Assembly: GCF_029258205.1 (NCBI RefSeq)
Contig: NZ_JARHZJ010000070.1
Coordinates: 1 to 45,952 of the forward strand
Source of the DNA: Clostridium sp.
GTDB lineage: Bacteria > Bacillota > Clostridia > Clostridiales > Clostridiaceae
DNA: 45,952 nucleotides
Reading direction: 5' to 3'
Shown here: in pieces, positions 6,960-16,096 of the stretch
Numbering within the stretch: the stretch's first letter is position 1
Layout: each line of letters opens with the position of its first letter
The notes under the pieces: generated by a model
Told to the model about the DNA's origin: nothing
The model's database searches: none
The model's input: only the letters and a program-made list of their open reading frames with translations
Position numbers and translations under genes: made by a program

Positions 6960-9245
6960 TTAATTTTCCTTAAACTTTTTAATTTCTCCACTTATTTTTG
7001 TAGCTATATCTTCAAAAGACATAGTCTCACTTAGAAGCAACGTACTAAGAGCTTCATTTATATCTCTCATAATATATATCTTAAACTCTCCTTTTCTTAC
7101 AGCTTCTTCTATTTCACTATTTAATATAAGTTCATCTTTATTGCTCTCTGGTATTAAAACAGCTTTTCCAATATAAGTACCAATTTTTTTGCATACATTG
7201 AAAAATCCTTCTATTTTTTCATTTACTCCACCTATTGGTTGCACCTGTCCAAATTGATTTAACGAACCAGTTACTGCAATACTTTGATCTACAGGTATTT
7301 TACTCAAAGAAGAAATCATAGCAATCACCTCTGCCACAGAAGCACTATCTCCTTCTATTTTTCCATAAAGCTGTTCAAAACTAAGTTGAAAATCCATAGG
7401 TAAAACTTCATAAGAGTTAAAGAAACTACTTAAAAATCCCCTTAGAATACTTAAAGATTTATTATGAATGTTTCCGCTTAAATTACTTTCTCTTTGTGCA
7501 TCTATAATTTTTCCACTACCTTTATAACAAGTACAAGTTATTCTCATAGGCTTTCCAAAACTCATATACCCAAAATCTATGACAGATAATCCATTGACAC
7601 TTCCAATAACTCTATCTTCTATATCTAAAATTATCTTCTTGTCTTCATACATTTCTAAATAATCTTTTTCTATTTCACTACATTGATTTACAACTGTCTC
7701 TATTGAATCCTTATCTATCAATAACTTATTATTATTTTTTGCCTCTTCATTTCCAAGAAGTAATAGCCTCTCTATTTCATCAATATCCCAAAATATTTTT
7801 TTTCTTGTTCCAGCTTTCCTTGCTAATTGTTTTCCAATAGCATTAACTCCAGATGTAGAAATTTTAAATAAATGATTATCTATTATAATTTTATTCACAA
7901 GATCTATTAAAGATTTTTTATTTTTATCTATTCCTATTAAGTTTGAAAATTCAGCTCTAATTCCAAATATTTTCTTGAAATCTTCATCATGATTATACAA
8001 AATATCATAACTTTCAAAATCTCCTATTAAAATTATCTTAACCTTAATAGGTATTGGCTCTGGATTTAAACCATTTAATGAAAGAACCTCTAAATATCTT
8101 CTATTAAAATCATAATTTATCTTTTCATTAAGTAATGATCTTCTCAAATAATAATAGCTATTTGCATTATTAACTAAAGAACTTAATCTAACTATTAGAC
8201 ATCCTTCATTTGCCTCAAGCAATGAACCTGATTTTATAAGTTTTACATCAGTTGAATACACACCATTATGATTTTCATACTCTATTGTTCCTAAAAGATT
8301 ATTTAAGCTTGGATCTTCTTCAAAAATAACCTTAGGTGCCTCTTGTCCCTTACTATTTTTTATGATATTACAAACATATTTTGAAATAATCTCATTTATC
8401 TTTTCTTCATCATCATCAAAGTTAATTGTATAATTATCAATTAACAAATTCTCTAAGCTTTTACAAACATCTATAAAATAATTATAAGCTTCATTCTCCT
8501 CTTTAAAAGTATTCTTTATTTTTTCTTTAACACTGGCTGATTCATTCTCTAAATAGGTTCTAAGTATATCCTTTAATTTTTCAATAGAATCTAACTCTAT
8601 ATTTTTCAATTCTTCAAGAACATCCTCAGCCCCCTCTTTTAACTTGTCAGCCTTTACAGAAATATCTCCTTTTCTATTCTCTTCTAAATCATCAAACTCC
8701 TCTTCTGTCATAGCTTCCCCATCTACCAAAGGAATAAATGCAAATCCTGAAGAAGTAGCTTTTAAATCAAATCCCTCTTCCTTTGCACTTTTTATCAAAT
8801 CATCTATATAATAATTCCTCTTTTTTTGTATATCATTTATAATTTCTTCCTTTTCTTTATTTATTGAAGAATTGTAAAAAGCATATATTTCATCGTAATA
8901 AAAAGATTTTAGATATTCTAAAGTTTCCTCTAATTTTTCTCCCATTCCATTTTCCAAAAATAAAACCTTAGGAACTCTAACATCTTCTAATGTAACATAA
9001 CATATGTCCTTAGGCTTACCTCTACTTTTCATTTTATCTTTTAGATGAACCATTATATCTTTAAGCTTTTGTTTTGAAAATTCATCAATTAAGTAAACAT
9101 TAAATCCTTCTTTATTTATGCTTAATGCTTCATCAATTTTCTTAAAAACCCCTTCATATTCATTACCATAGGATTTCTTCTCAGATATCCCACTAGTAAA
9201 ATCTTCATTATAAATTACTTCTTTTGGAGTTAACTCTCTTCTCAT
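6960..9245 (-). CDS. Lon-like serine protease without Walker motifs (LonC/LonB-like)
   Basis: 761 aa. The C-terminal quarter is a Lon proteolytic domain. Catalytic Ser634 sits in EGDSASVAE and Lys677 in GGVNEKIEG, 43 residues apart as in Lon Ser/Lys dyads. The preceding region is the AAA-like part, but I find no GxxxxGK[ST] Walker A and no obvious Walker B. The position corresponding to the P-loop reads GFNVYLIDEFSKQKLKD. ATP-independent Lon-like enzymes of this kind (LonC of Meiothermus) are known. A charged coiled-coil segment spans about 195-270. It is upstream of and codirectional with spoIIA, but its own terminator separates it from that operon. A sporulation role is only suggested by position. 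Confidence 0.85.
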   Translation of the reverse strand: MRRELTPKEVIYNEDFTSGISEKKSYGNEYEGVFKKIDEALSINKEGFNVYLIDEFSKQKLKDIMVHLKDKMKSRGKPKDICYVTLEDVRVPKVLFLENGMGEKLEETLEYLKSFYYDEIYAFYNSSINKEKEEIINDIQKKRNYYIDDLIKSAKEEGFDLKATSSGFAFIPLVDGEAMTEEEFDDLEENRKGDISVKADKLKEGAEDVLEELKNIELDSIEKLKDILRTYLENESASVKEKIKNTFKEENEAYNYFIDVCKSLENLLIDNYTINFDDDEEKINEIISKYVCNIIKNSKGQEAPKVIFEEDPSLNNLLGTIEYENHNGVYSTDVKLIKSGSLLEANEGCLIVRLSSLVNNANSYYYLRRSLLNEKINYDFNRRYLEVLSLNGLNPEPIPIKVKIILIGDFESYDILYNHDEDFKKIFGIRAEFSNLIGIDKNKKSLIDLVNKIIIDNHLFKISTSGVNAIGKQLARKAGTRKKIFWDIDEIERLLLLGNEEAKNNNKLLIDKDSIETVVNQCSEIEKDYLEMYEDKKIILDIEDRVIGSVNGLSVIDFGYMSFGKPMRITCTCYKGSGKIIDAQRESNLSGNIHNKSLSILRGFLSSFFNSYEVLPMDFQLSFEQLYGKIEGDSASVAEVIAMISSLSKIPVDQSIAVTGSLNQFGQVQPIGGVNEKIEGFFNVCKKIGTYIGKAVLIPESNKDELILNSEIEEAVRKGEFKIYIMRDINEALSTLLLSETMSFEDIATKISGEIKKFKEN

Positions 9246-9292
9246 AAAAATTCACTCATAAAACTAATATTAGCTTTAATAGAGTAACCTCC
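9246..9292 (-). promoter_or_regulatory. Lon-like gene translation-initiation region: SD, hairpin, start codon
   Basis: Minus strand: GGAGG (9288-9292), TT, a 32-nt imperfect hairpin bounded by ACTC and GAGT (9254-9285) with an inner CTAATATTAG palindrome, then 8 nt and the ATG. The linear distance is 42 nt; with the hairpin folded it is 10 nt. A 5-codon ORF (ATG AGT GAA TTT TTA TGA) also overlaps the start codon. Confidence 0.45.
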
Positions 9293-9374
9293 TCTTTATA
9301 AGTACTTTATTATATTAATATTCTCTAACTTTAAAATTAACCATCATTTTCTATTTTTTATTTGTTTTTTTCTT

Positions 9375-9410
9375 CGACAAAAAAGCCTATAGAAAAACTT
9401 TCTATAGGCT
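9375..9410 (-). terminator. Terminator of deoC
   Basis: AGCCTATAGAAA (9384-9395) pairs perfectly with TTTCTATAGGCT (9399-9410). The minus strand then runs into TTTTTTGTCG. It sits downstream of deoC. Confidence 0.85.
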
Positions 9411-9445
9411 CTACTAAGTAAATATGGTATTTAATTAGTTATATA

Positions 9446-10120
9446 TTAATATGCTGAATCTGAAATTTTACCTTCACATATATCTATTGAAGATGATGCT
9501 CCTATTCTATTAGCACCATTTTTAATTACAGCCTCAGCATCTGCTATTGATCTTACTCCACCAGCTGCTTTAACTCCCATTTCTGGTCCTACAGTTTCTC
9601 TCATTAATTTAATATCTTCTGGAGTTGCTCCACCTGTTGAGAATCCAGTTGATGTTTTAACGAAATCTGCTCCTGCCTTTTTAGCTAATTCACAAGCTTT
9701 AACTTTTTCTTCATCAGTTAAAAGACAAGCTTCTATTATAACTTTTGTAAGCGCTTTCTTATCAGCTGCATCTACAACAGCTTTTATATCTTTCTCTACA
9801 TATTCATAATCTTTATCTTTTAATCTTCCTATGTTTATAACCATATCAATTTCATCTGCACCTTTTGCTATTGCATCTTTAGTTTCAAAAGCTTTAACTT
9901 CCATAGTGTTTGCTCCTAAAGGGAAACCTACTACTGTACAAACCTTTACTTCACTTCCTTTTAAAAGTTCAGCTGCTAATTCTATATTAGTAGGATTTAT
10001 ACAAACTGATGCAAAATTGTATTCTAATGCTTCTTTACAAAGCTTTTCTATTGATGCTCTATCAGCTTCTGGTTTTAATATAGTGTGGTCTATCATTCTT
10101 GCTAATTGTTGTTTATCCAT
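9446..10120 (-). CDS. deoC: Deoxyribose-phosphate aldolase
   Basis: 224 aa, normal length, class I aldolase TIM barrel. It splits 2-deoxyribose-5-phosphate into glyceraldehyde-3-phosphate and acetaldehyde in deoxynucleoside salvage. Active-site residues are visible: Asp92 in EIDMVINIG, Schiff-base Lys155 in [13 protein letters not shown] and Lys184 in [23 protein letters not shown] precedes the ATG. It is monocistronic here, with its own terminator and no other deo genes nearby. Confidence 0.96.
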   Translation of the reverse strand: MDKQQLARMIDHTILKPEADRASIEKLCKEALEYNFASVCINPTNIELAAELLKGSEVKVCTVVGFPLGANTMEVKAFETKDAIAKGADEIDMVINIGRLKDKDYEYVEKDIKAVVDAADKKALTKVIIEACLLTDEEKVKACELAKKAGADFVKTSTGFSTGGATPEDIKLMRETVGPEMGVKAAGGVRSIADAEAVIKNGANRIGASSSIDICEGKISDSAY

Positions 10121-10286
10121 TATAATTCCTCCTAAGATAACATTTTCATTACATATTTAATTATAGAATATAAATCTAAATAAGTCTATAATTTAACTCT
10201 TTACATTAACATAAATTTAATAATATATATTAAATAATATTTATATAAAATTCTTATTCTATGGGATTTAGGACATTATCAAAGTA

Positions 10287-10315
10287 TTTTAATATATTTA
10301 ATATTATGTTATAAT
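10287..10315 (+). promoter_or_regulatory. Candidate extended -10 promoter for the 134-aa unknown gene
   Basis: TG-T-TATAAT (TATAAT at 10310-10315) is an extended -10 element. The -35 17 nt upstream (TTTTAA) is poor, as is common with extended -10 promoters. It lies 80 nt before the ATG. Confidence 0.4.
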
Positions 10316-10394
10316 ACTATCTATCATAAAACATATAATATATATTTATAGGAATAATAAATGTAAATTCGTCAACTTAAAAGGAGTTATAATC

Positions 10395-10799
10395 ATGGGT
10401 TTCAAAGAAAAACTATCCAAATATTACACTGATTCTTATCTTGAAAAATACGGAGATAGAATGGCTCAATTTCAAGGAAGCGTAATTTCTGAAAAAGTCG
10501 AAGAAAAAACCATTCTTTGGATATTCCACAAATTAGTTGTTACTTTAATAGTTAAACCTGAAAGAAGTAAACAAATAATAAAATGCGTATATAAGAAGAA
10601 TCGTTGGTTTAAAAAACCTACTTTCATAAGTGTGAAAAAAGGAAATAATGTTATAGTTCAAGGACTTAAATCAAATAAGGAAAATGAAAAGGAGTATATT
10701 GCTCTAAATAACATACTTAACTTAACTACTAAACAAGATTTAGTACCTGTTGACCATTCACAATTAAAGAAAGCTAGACAACAGTTTAAACAAAGATAA
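10395..10799 (+). CDS. Conserved-looking hypothetical protein, 134 aa, basic
   Basis: I do not recognise a family. It is soluble, Lys/Arg-rich, with no signal peptide or membrane segment. An aromatic, helical N-terminus (about 1-30, KYYTDSYLEKYGDRMAQFQG) is followed by a region predicted to be mainly beta-strands (31-100) and a basic C-terminal tail (KKARQQFKQR). The gene is clearly real: AAAAGGAGT Shine-Dalgarno 8 nt before the ATG, an upstream extended -10, codon use like its neighbours and a terminator directly at its end. The charge would suit nucleic-acid binding, but that is speculation. Confidence 0.8.
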   Translation: MGFKEKLSKYYTDSYLEKYGDRMAQFQGSVISEKVEEKTILWIFHKLVVTLIVKPERSKQIIKCVYKKNRWFKKPTFISVKKGNNVIVQGLKSNKENEKEYIALNNILNLTTKQDLVPVDHSQLKKARQQFKQR

Positions 10800-10830
10800 A
10801 AAGCTGTATATAAATACAGCTTTTTTTCTT
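10798..10830 (+). terminator. Terminator of the 134-aa unknown gene
   Basis: AAGCTGTAT (10801-10809) pairs with ATACAGCTT (10814-10822), followed by TTTTTTCTTT, immediately after the stop codon. Confidence 0.85.
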
Positions 10831-10888
10831 TATATAACACTTTTAATTTTATTCTATTTATATTTATAAATTATATTCTTTATTAAAA

Positions 10889-13438
10889 TTATCTCTTTAC
10901 TTTTATAAATAAATATAAACTATTTATAAAGAATATTATTGTTGAGAAGAATAAAACTATTAACCAATGATTTATACCTAATACTGTAGTATGGAATATT
11001 CTGCTAAAGAAAGGAATGTAAATAATACTTAATAACATAAGTATAGATATTGCTACTGCACCTACTAAATACATGTTAGTAAATAACTTTATTTCAAAAA
11101 TTGAATGTCTTTCTGACCTACATTCAAAAACATGCAATAATTGAGACATAACTAATGTTGATAAAGCCATGGTTCTGCATGTATTTAAATCCATTCCATA
11201 TAATCCACCAACAATAAAGGTTAGTAATGTACATATTCCAATTAAACATCCTCTCACTAAAATCTTCTCAGTAAGTCCTCTAGCAAATATCCCTTCTTTC
11301 TTACTTCTAGGCTGTTGATTCATTATATCTTTATCAGCGGGATCTACGCCTAAAGCTATAGCTGGTAATCCATCTGTAGCTAAATTTACAAAAAGTATTT
11401 GTATAGGTAACATAGGCGTTGGAAGATAGAATATTGTAGCTAGAAACATTGTTAAAACCTCTCCTAAATTACATGATAATAAATATCTTATGAATTTTCT
11501 TATATTATCATATATTATTCTTCCCTCTTCTACTGCAGATACTATAGTTTCAAAGTTATCATCCATTAAAATCATTGAAGAAGCTTCCTTTGTAACATCA
11601 GTACCAGAAATACCCATAGCGACTCCTATGTCAGCTTCTTTTATGGCTGGAGCATCATTTACTCCATCTCCTGTCATAGCAACTATATTTCCATTTTGCT
11701 TAAATGCCTTAACTATTCTCAACTTATGATTAGGAGTAACCCTAGCAAATATTCTTAGCTTATTAACTCTCTTTTTAAGCTCTTTATCATCTAATTTATC
11801 TAATTCTTCTCCAGTTATTACTTGATCTTGAGACTTAGCAATATTCAAATCTTTTCCTATGGCAAAAGCAGTATTTTTATGATCACCAGTTATCATTACA
11901 GGAGTTATTCCTGCTAATCTACATTTTATTACTGAGTCTTTAACCTCTGGCCTAGGTGGATCTATTATCCCTGCAATTCCAAGAAATATAAGTTCATTTT
12001 CAAGACTTTCACTTTTTGTTAAATTTTCTACTCTATATGCTCCCGCTATACACCTTAACGCTCTATTACTCATATTCTCAACAACATTTAATATTTGTTG
12101 TTTCTTCTGAGAAGTTAATAATTTAACTCTTCCTTCCTCATGTATATATCTACATTTATTTATAAGTCTTTCTGGAGCTCCTTTTACATAACAAGTTTCT
12201 CTTCCATTCTCCTTAACTATAACTGACATCATCTTTCTACTTGAATCAAAAGGTATATCAAAAACTCTATTTACGTTAGATACTGTATTTTTTAATAAAT
12301 CTACATTATTAAAATATGCCTTTATTAAAGCTGTCTCTGTAGGGTCACCATTTAATACCTCATCTAATTTATCCTTTGAAAAGTCATAGTTACAATCATT
12401 ACAATGAACAAAAGCTTTCATTAAAATAGGTGAATTTGGTATTTTATCCTCACCTATTCTATAATGTTTTCCATCTACAAAAAATTCTTTAACAGTCATC
12501 TTATTTTGAGTTAATGTACCAGTCTTATCACTACATATAACTGAAGTACATCCTAATGTTTCAACAGCTGGCAATTTCTTTACTAATGCATTTCTTTTTA
12601 GCATTCTAGAAACTCCTAAAGCTAAGGAAACTGTTACTATAGCAGCCAATCCTTCTGGTATAGCTGCTACAGCTAAACTAACCCCTAGTAAGAACATCTC
12701 AGTTAAATCATTTCCTCTTATAATACCTAATATAGTTACTAAAGCACATATAGCTAAACATAGTATCAACAAAATTTTTCCTAATCCATCTAATCTCTCT
12801 TTAAGAGGAGATTTTTCCTCTTCTATGTCTTGTAACATGTCTGCTATAGATCCCATTTTTGTACTCATACCTATAGCTGTTACTCTAAATCTTCCTTTAC
12901 CTTTTAATACTTTAGTTCCCATACAAATTAATGAAGCTTCTTTAGAATTATTTGTTTTGTTGACTCCAACTGATTCTCCAGTAAGTAATGATTCATCAAC
13001 CATAAAATTTGTGCACTCAAATATTTCTCCATCAGCAGGTACTCTATCTCCAGCCTCTAATATTACAACATCCCCTATAGTTAATTCATTAGCATTAATT
13101 ACTTTAATATTTCCATCTCTTAATACCTTACAAGTAGGTGCTGCTAAGGATTTCAAAGCATCTAAAGATTTTTCAGTCTTAAATTCTTGCACAAACCCTA
13201 AAATTCCGTTTATTACAATAATAACAAATATAGTAATAGCATCTGCGACATCTCCCATAAGTCCCGATATAATAGTAGCTCCAATTAAAACCCATATTAT
13301 AAAATCATTGAATTGTTGTAATAATATTTTTATAGCAGATACCTTTTTCTTTTCTGTTATTTCATTTAATCCAAATTTCTCTATTCGTTTTTTAGCTTCT
13401 TGAGTTGTTAACCCTCTAAAGAGTTCTTTCTCATGCAT
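10889..13438 (-). CDS. Calcium-transporting P-type (P2A) ATPase
   Basis: 849 aa. Family landmarks in order: N-terminal cation ATPase domain, TGES loop (about 153-156), M4 motif AIPEGL (about 260-264), phosphorylation site Asp304 in CSDKTGTLT, nucleotide-binding KGAPE, hinge TGDGVNDAP, and M6 NLATDGLPAIALG followed by four more membrane helices. The PEGL glutamate and the M6 Asn/Asp are Ca2+ ligands in SERCA-type and bacterial LMCA1/YloB pumps, so Ca2+ export is the likely role. A Mn2+ or other divalent cation is possible. The Shine-Dalgarno GGAGG is 11 nt from the ATG. It stands alone, convergent with the 134-aa gene. Confidence 0.9.
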   Translation of the reverse strand: MHEKELFRGLTTQEAKKRIEKFGLNEITEKKKVSAIKILLQQFNDFIIWVLIGATIISGLMGDVADAITIFVIIVINGILGFVQEFKTEKSLDALKSLAAPTCKVLRDGNIKVINANELTIGDVVILEAGDRVPADGEIFECTNFMVDESLLTGESVGVNKTNNSKEASLICMGTKVLKGKGRFRVTAIGMSTKMGSIADMLQDIEEEKSPLKERLDGLGKILLILCLAICALVTILGIIRGNDLTEMFLLGVSLAVAAIPEGLAAIVTVSLALGVSRMLKRNALVKKLPAVETLGCTSVICSDKTGTLTQNKMTVKEFFVDGKHYRIGEDKIPNSPILMKAFVHCNDCNYDFSKDKLDEVLNGDPTETALIKAYFNNVDLLKNTVSNVNRVFDIPFDSSRKMMSVIVKENGRETCYVKGAPERLINKCRYIHEEGRVKLLTSQKKQQILNVVENMSNRALRCIAGAYRVENLTKSESLENELIFLGIAGIIDPPRPEVKDSVIKCRLAGITPVMITGDHKNTAFAIGKDLNIAKSQDQVITGEELDKLDDKELKKRVNKLRIFARVTPNHKLRIVKAFKQNGNIVAMTGDGVNDAPAIKEADIGVAMGISGTDVTKEASSMILMDDNFETIVSAVEEGRIIYDNIRKFIRYLLSCNLGEVLTMFLATIFYLPTPMLPIQILFVNLATDGLPAIALGVDPADKDIMNQQPRSKKEGIFARGLTEKILVRGCLIGICTLLTFIVGGLYGMDLNTCRTMALSTLVMSQLLHVFECRSERHSIFEIKLFTNMYLVGAVAISILMLLSIIYIPFFSRIFHTTVLGINHWLIVLFFSTIIFFINSLYLFIKVKR

Positions 13439-13681
13439 AACTTCTTGTTCCTCCTTCTTTTCCTAGCAATCTATTGTAATATATGTTTAAATAGCTTGTT
13501 TTTAGAACTAAAAAATTTCTTATGTAACACCCTATATTAAGAATAATTCTTAAATTTTATCTCATAGAAAATTCTCTTAAACTGTGATAAAATGAGTGTT
13601 GTTAAACTTTACTTTTTATAATTTAGGAATTAAAATATATTCATGAATCAAAAAATTCGAATAACAAAGGAGGCAACCTAA

Positions 13682-15331
13682 ATGAAGGACGTTATATACA
13701 TTACAGGACATAGAAATCCTGATTCTGATTCAATATGTGCTGCCTTAGCATATGCTGAATTCAAAAATAGAACTCAAGACACTCCTGCTATACCAGTTAG
13801 ATTAGGAAATGTTAACCAAGAAACTCAATACATACTTGATTATTTTGGTGTAGAAGCACCTCAATTTTTAGAAACAGTTAAACTAAAAGTTGAAGATTTA
13901 GAAATGGATAAAATAGCTCCATTAGCTCCAGAAGTTTCATTAAAAATGGCTTGGAATATAATGAGAGATAAAAACTTAAAATCAATCCCTGTTGCTGATG
14001 GAAATAACCATTTAGTTGGAATGTTATCAACATCAAACATAACTGCAACATACATGGATATTTGGGATAGCAATATTCTTGCTAAAAGTGCTACTTCATT
14101 AGATAACATATTAGATACATTATCTGCTGAAGCTCAAAACGTAAATGAAGAAATAAAAATATTTCCTGGAAAAGTTGTAGTTGCTGCTATGCAAGCTGAA
14201 TCTTTAAAAGAATTCATAAGCGAAGGTGACATAGCTATAGCTGGAGATAGAACTGAAATACAAGCTGAATTAATAGAATTAAAAGTTTCTTTATTAATAG
14301 TAACAGGTGGACATACACCTTCTAAAGAAATAATAGACCTTGCTAAGAAAAACAATATAACAGTTATTACAACTCCTTATGATTCATTCACTGCATCAAG
14401 ACTAATCGTTCAAAGTTTACCAGTAAACTATGTTATGACTAAAGATAACTTAGTATCTGTGTCTACTGATGATTTAGTTGAAGATGCAAAAGTAACAATG
14501 AGTGAAACTAGATACAGTAACTATCCTGTAATAGATGGAAATAACAAAGTAATTGGTTCAATAGCAAGATTCCACTTAATTTCTAATCATAAGAAAAAAG
14601 TTATTCAAGTTGACCATAATGAAAGAGGTCAATCAGTACATGGTTTAGAAGATGCTGAAATATTAGAGATTATAGACCATCATAGAGTTGCAGATATACA
14701 AACTGGTAACCCTATATACTTCAGAAATGAACCTCTTGGAAGTACTTCAACAATAGTTGCTAAGAGATTCTTCGAAAATGGTATAAAACCATCAAAAGAA
14801 GCTGCTGGACTTTTATGTGGAGCTATAATTTCAGATACATTATTATTCAAATCACCAACTTGTACTCCACAAGACGTGAAAATGTGCAGAAAACTTGCTG
14901 AAATAGCAGGAATAGTTCCTGAAACATTTGCTAAAGAAATGTTTAAGGCTGGTACTTCATTAAAAGGAAAGTCTATTGAAGAAATATTCAATGCTGACTT
15001 CAAACCTTTCACAATTGAAGGAGTTAAAGTAGGTGTTGCTCAAGTTAACACAATGGACATAGAAGGATTCATGCCTTTAAAAGATGAAATGTTAGCTTAC
15101 ATGAATCAAAAAGCTGAATCAATGGGATTAGAAATGATTATGTTATTACTTACTGACATAATAAATGAAGGTTCACAAATATTAGTGGCTGGAAGAAGTC
15201 CTGAAATAGCTGAAGAAGCTTTCAAAGTTAAATTAGAAGATTCAACTACTTTCTTACCTGGAGTTCTTTCAAGAAAGAAACAAGTTGTACCACCATTAAC
15301 TCAAATAATCACAACAAGAGTTAGTAAATAA
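13682..15331 (+). CDS. ppaC: Manganese-dependent inorganic pyrophosphatase with CBS-DRTGG-CBS regulatory insert
   Basis: 549 aa family II (DHH) pyrophosphatase. The DHH domain begins at residue 1 (GHRNPDSDS metal site, about 9-17) and resumes with EIIDHHRVAD (about 324-333); the DHHA2 domain follows. Inserted between are a CBS domain, a DRTGG domain (GDRTEIQ ... TGG, about 190-210) and a second CBS. Family II enzymes of this architecture are inhibited by AMP and ADP and activated by diadenosine polyphosphates; the C. perfringens regulatory region has been crystallised with AMP and Ap4A. It removes pyrophosphate from biosynthesis. AAAGGAGG precedes the ATG and a clear terminator follows. Confidence 0.96.
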   Translation: MKDVIYITGHRNPDSDSICAALAYAEFKNRTQDTPAIPVRLGNVNQETQYILDYFGVEAPQFLETVKLKVEDLEMDKIAPLAPEVSLKMAWNIMRDKNLKSIPVADGNNHLVGMLSTSNITATYMDIWDSNILAKSATSLDNILDTLSAEAQNVNEEIKIFPGKVVVAAMQAESLKEFISEGDIAIAGDRTEIQAELIELKVSLLIVTGGHTPSKEIIDLAKKNNITVITTPYDSFTASRLIVQSLPVNYVMTKDNLVSVSTDDLVEDAKVTMSETRYSNYPVIDGNNKVIGSIARFHLISNHKKKVIQVDHNERGQSVHGLEDAEILEIIDHHRVADIQTGNPIYFRNEPLGSTSTIVAKRFFENGIKPSKEAAGLLCGAIISDTLLFKSPTCTPQDVKMCRKLAEIAGIVPETFAKEMFKAGTSLKGKSIEEIFNADFKPFTIEGVKVGVAQVNTMDIEGFMPLKDEMLAYMNQKAESMGLEMIMLLLTDIINEGSQILVAGRSPEIAEEAFKVKLEDSTTFLPGVLSRKKQVVPPLTQIITTRVSK

Positions 15332-15344
15332 TTTTAATTAAAAT

Positions 15345-15378
15345 AAAAGCAATCTCTAAATAGAGATTGCTTTTTATT
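15345..15378 (+). terminator. Terminator of the pyrophosphatase gene
   Basis: AAAAGCAATCTCTA pairs perfectly with TAGAGATTGCTTTT around an AA loop, followed by TATTTT. It may also act on leftward transcription of the HAD pseudogene. Confidence 0.88.
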
Positions 15379-15379
15379 T

Positions 15380-16014
15380 TCAATTTAAAATCTTATAATT
15401 ATCATTATTTTTCTTATAATTTATTAAGTAGGCATTTCCTACTAGATCTAATAAAGGTTTATCTGAAAGCGAATCTGAAAACATATATGAATTTTTATAA
15501 TCTACCTTTATATCATGTTTTTTTAGATATTTATTAAGTCGTCTAACCTTTTCTTCTCCTTTACAGTTCTCTCCTATTATCTTTCTTTCAAACTTTCATC
15601 CATTAAATGAGAACCTTGTTCCTATTATAACATCCACTTCTTTTATATTATAAAGCTCATTTAAATAAAACTCTGGCGAAGCTGATATTAAGTAAATTTT
15701 ATACCCTTCTGATTTTAACTTTTTAATCATATCAATAGAATCTTTATAAATTATTTTACTCAGAACCTCATCATAATATTTTTTGACAATTATTTTTAAA
15801 TCAGTTTCTTCTATTCCATCTATAAATTTAAGAAATGATTGCTTAACTTTTTTTAATCATAAAACTTTAATCCATACATAAGTCCTGAAAAAGCAGCCCT
15901 TGGTAAGAATTTTAAGTTTTTCTTATTTTCTTTTATTAAAAATTTAAATAACTGTAGTAAAGTTTCCTTACTAGTTAAAGTAAAATCAACATCAAATATA
16001 GCTAATTTTTCCAT
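15380..16014 (-). pseudogene. Broken HAD-family (SerB-like, subfamily IB) phosphatase gene
   Basis: Minus-strand translation starts MEKLAIFDVDFTLTSKETLL and keeps all HAD landmarks: DxDxT (changed to DVDFT, where G is usual), motif II SASPEFYL, and motif IV FSDSLSDKPLLDLVGNAYL. Two lesions break it. A one-base deletion at about 15853-15858, next to a 7-T run on the plus strand, ends the frame at TAA after LKFYD. A nonsense TGA also lies at 15596-15598, following SFNG. Between the lesions the rest of the sequence is coherent, about 210 codons in total. The damage is slight, so inactivation looks recent. Substrate unknown; relatives act on phosphoserine and similar small phosphates. Confidence 0.85.
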
Positions 16015-16064
16015 ATAATTCTCCACATTTCAAGTAAATTTATAAAAAGTATTATAAACTAAAT

Positions 16065-16091
16065 AAAAGATGATGTAAAACATCATCTTTT
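16065..16091. terminator. Bidirectional terminator downstream of the DUF1292 gene
   Basis: AAAAGATGATG (16065-16075) pairs with CATCATCTTTT (16081-16091) around TAAAA. It lies directly after the DUF1292 stop codon and upstream of the HAD pseudogene, with T-rich flanks both ways. Confidence 0.75.
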
Positions 16092-16096
16092 ATTTA

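Noticed and set aside
12825..13403. 192-codon plus-strand open frame
   Set aside because: Antisense shadow of the Ca2+-ATPase gene; no Shine-Dalgarno and no recognisable protein.
14680..15012. 110-codon minus-strand open frame
   Set aside because: Antisense shadow of the pyrophosphatase gene.
15841..15860. Phase variation of the HAD phosphatase through the 7-T tract
   Set aside because: The in-frame TAA lies before the tract ends, so changing tract length alone does not restore the frame, and a second nonsense codon exists downstream.
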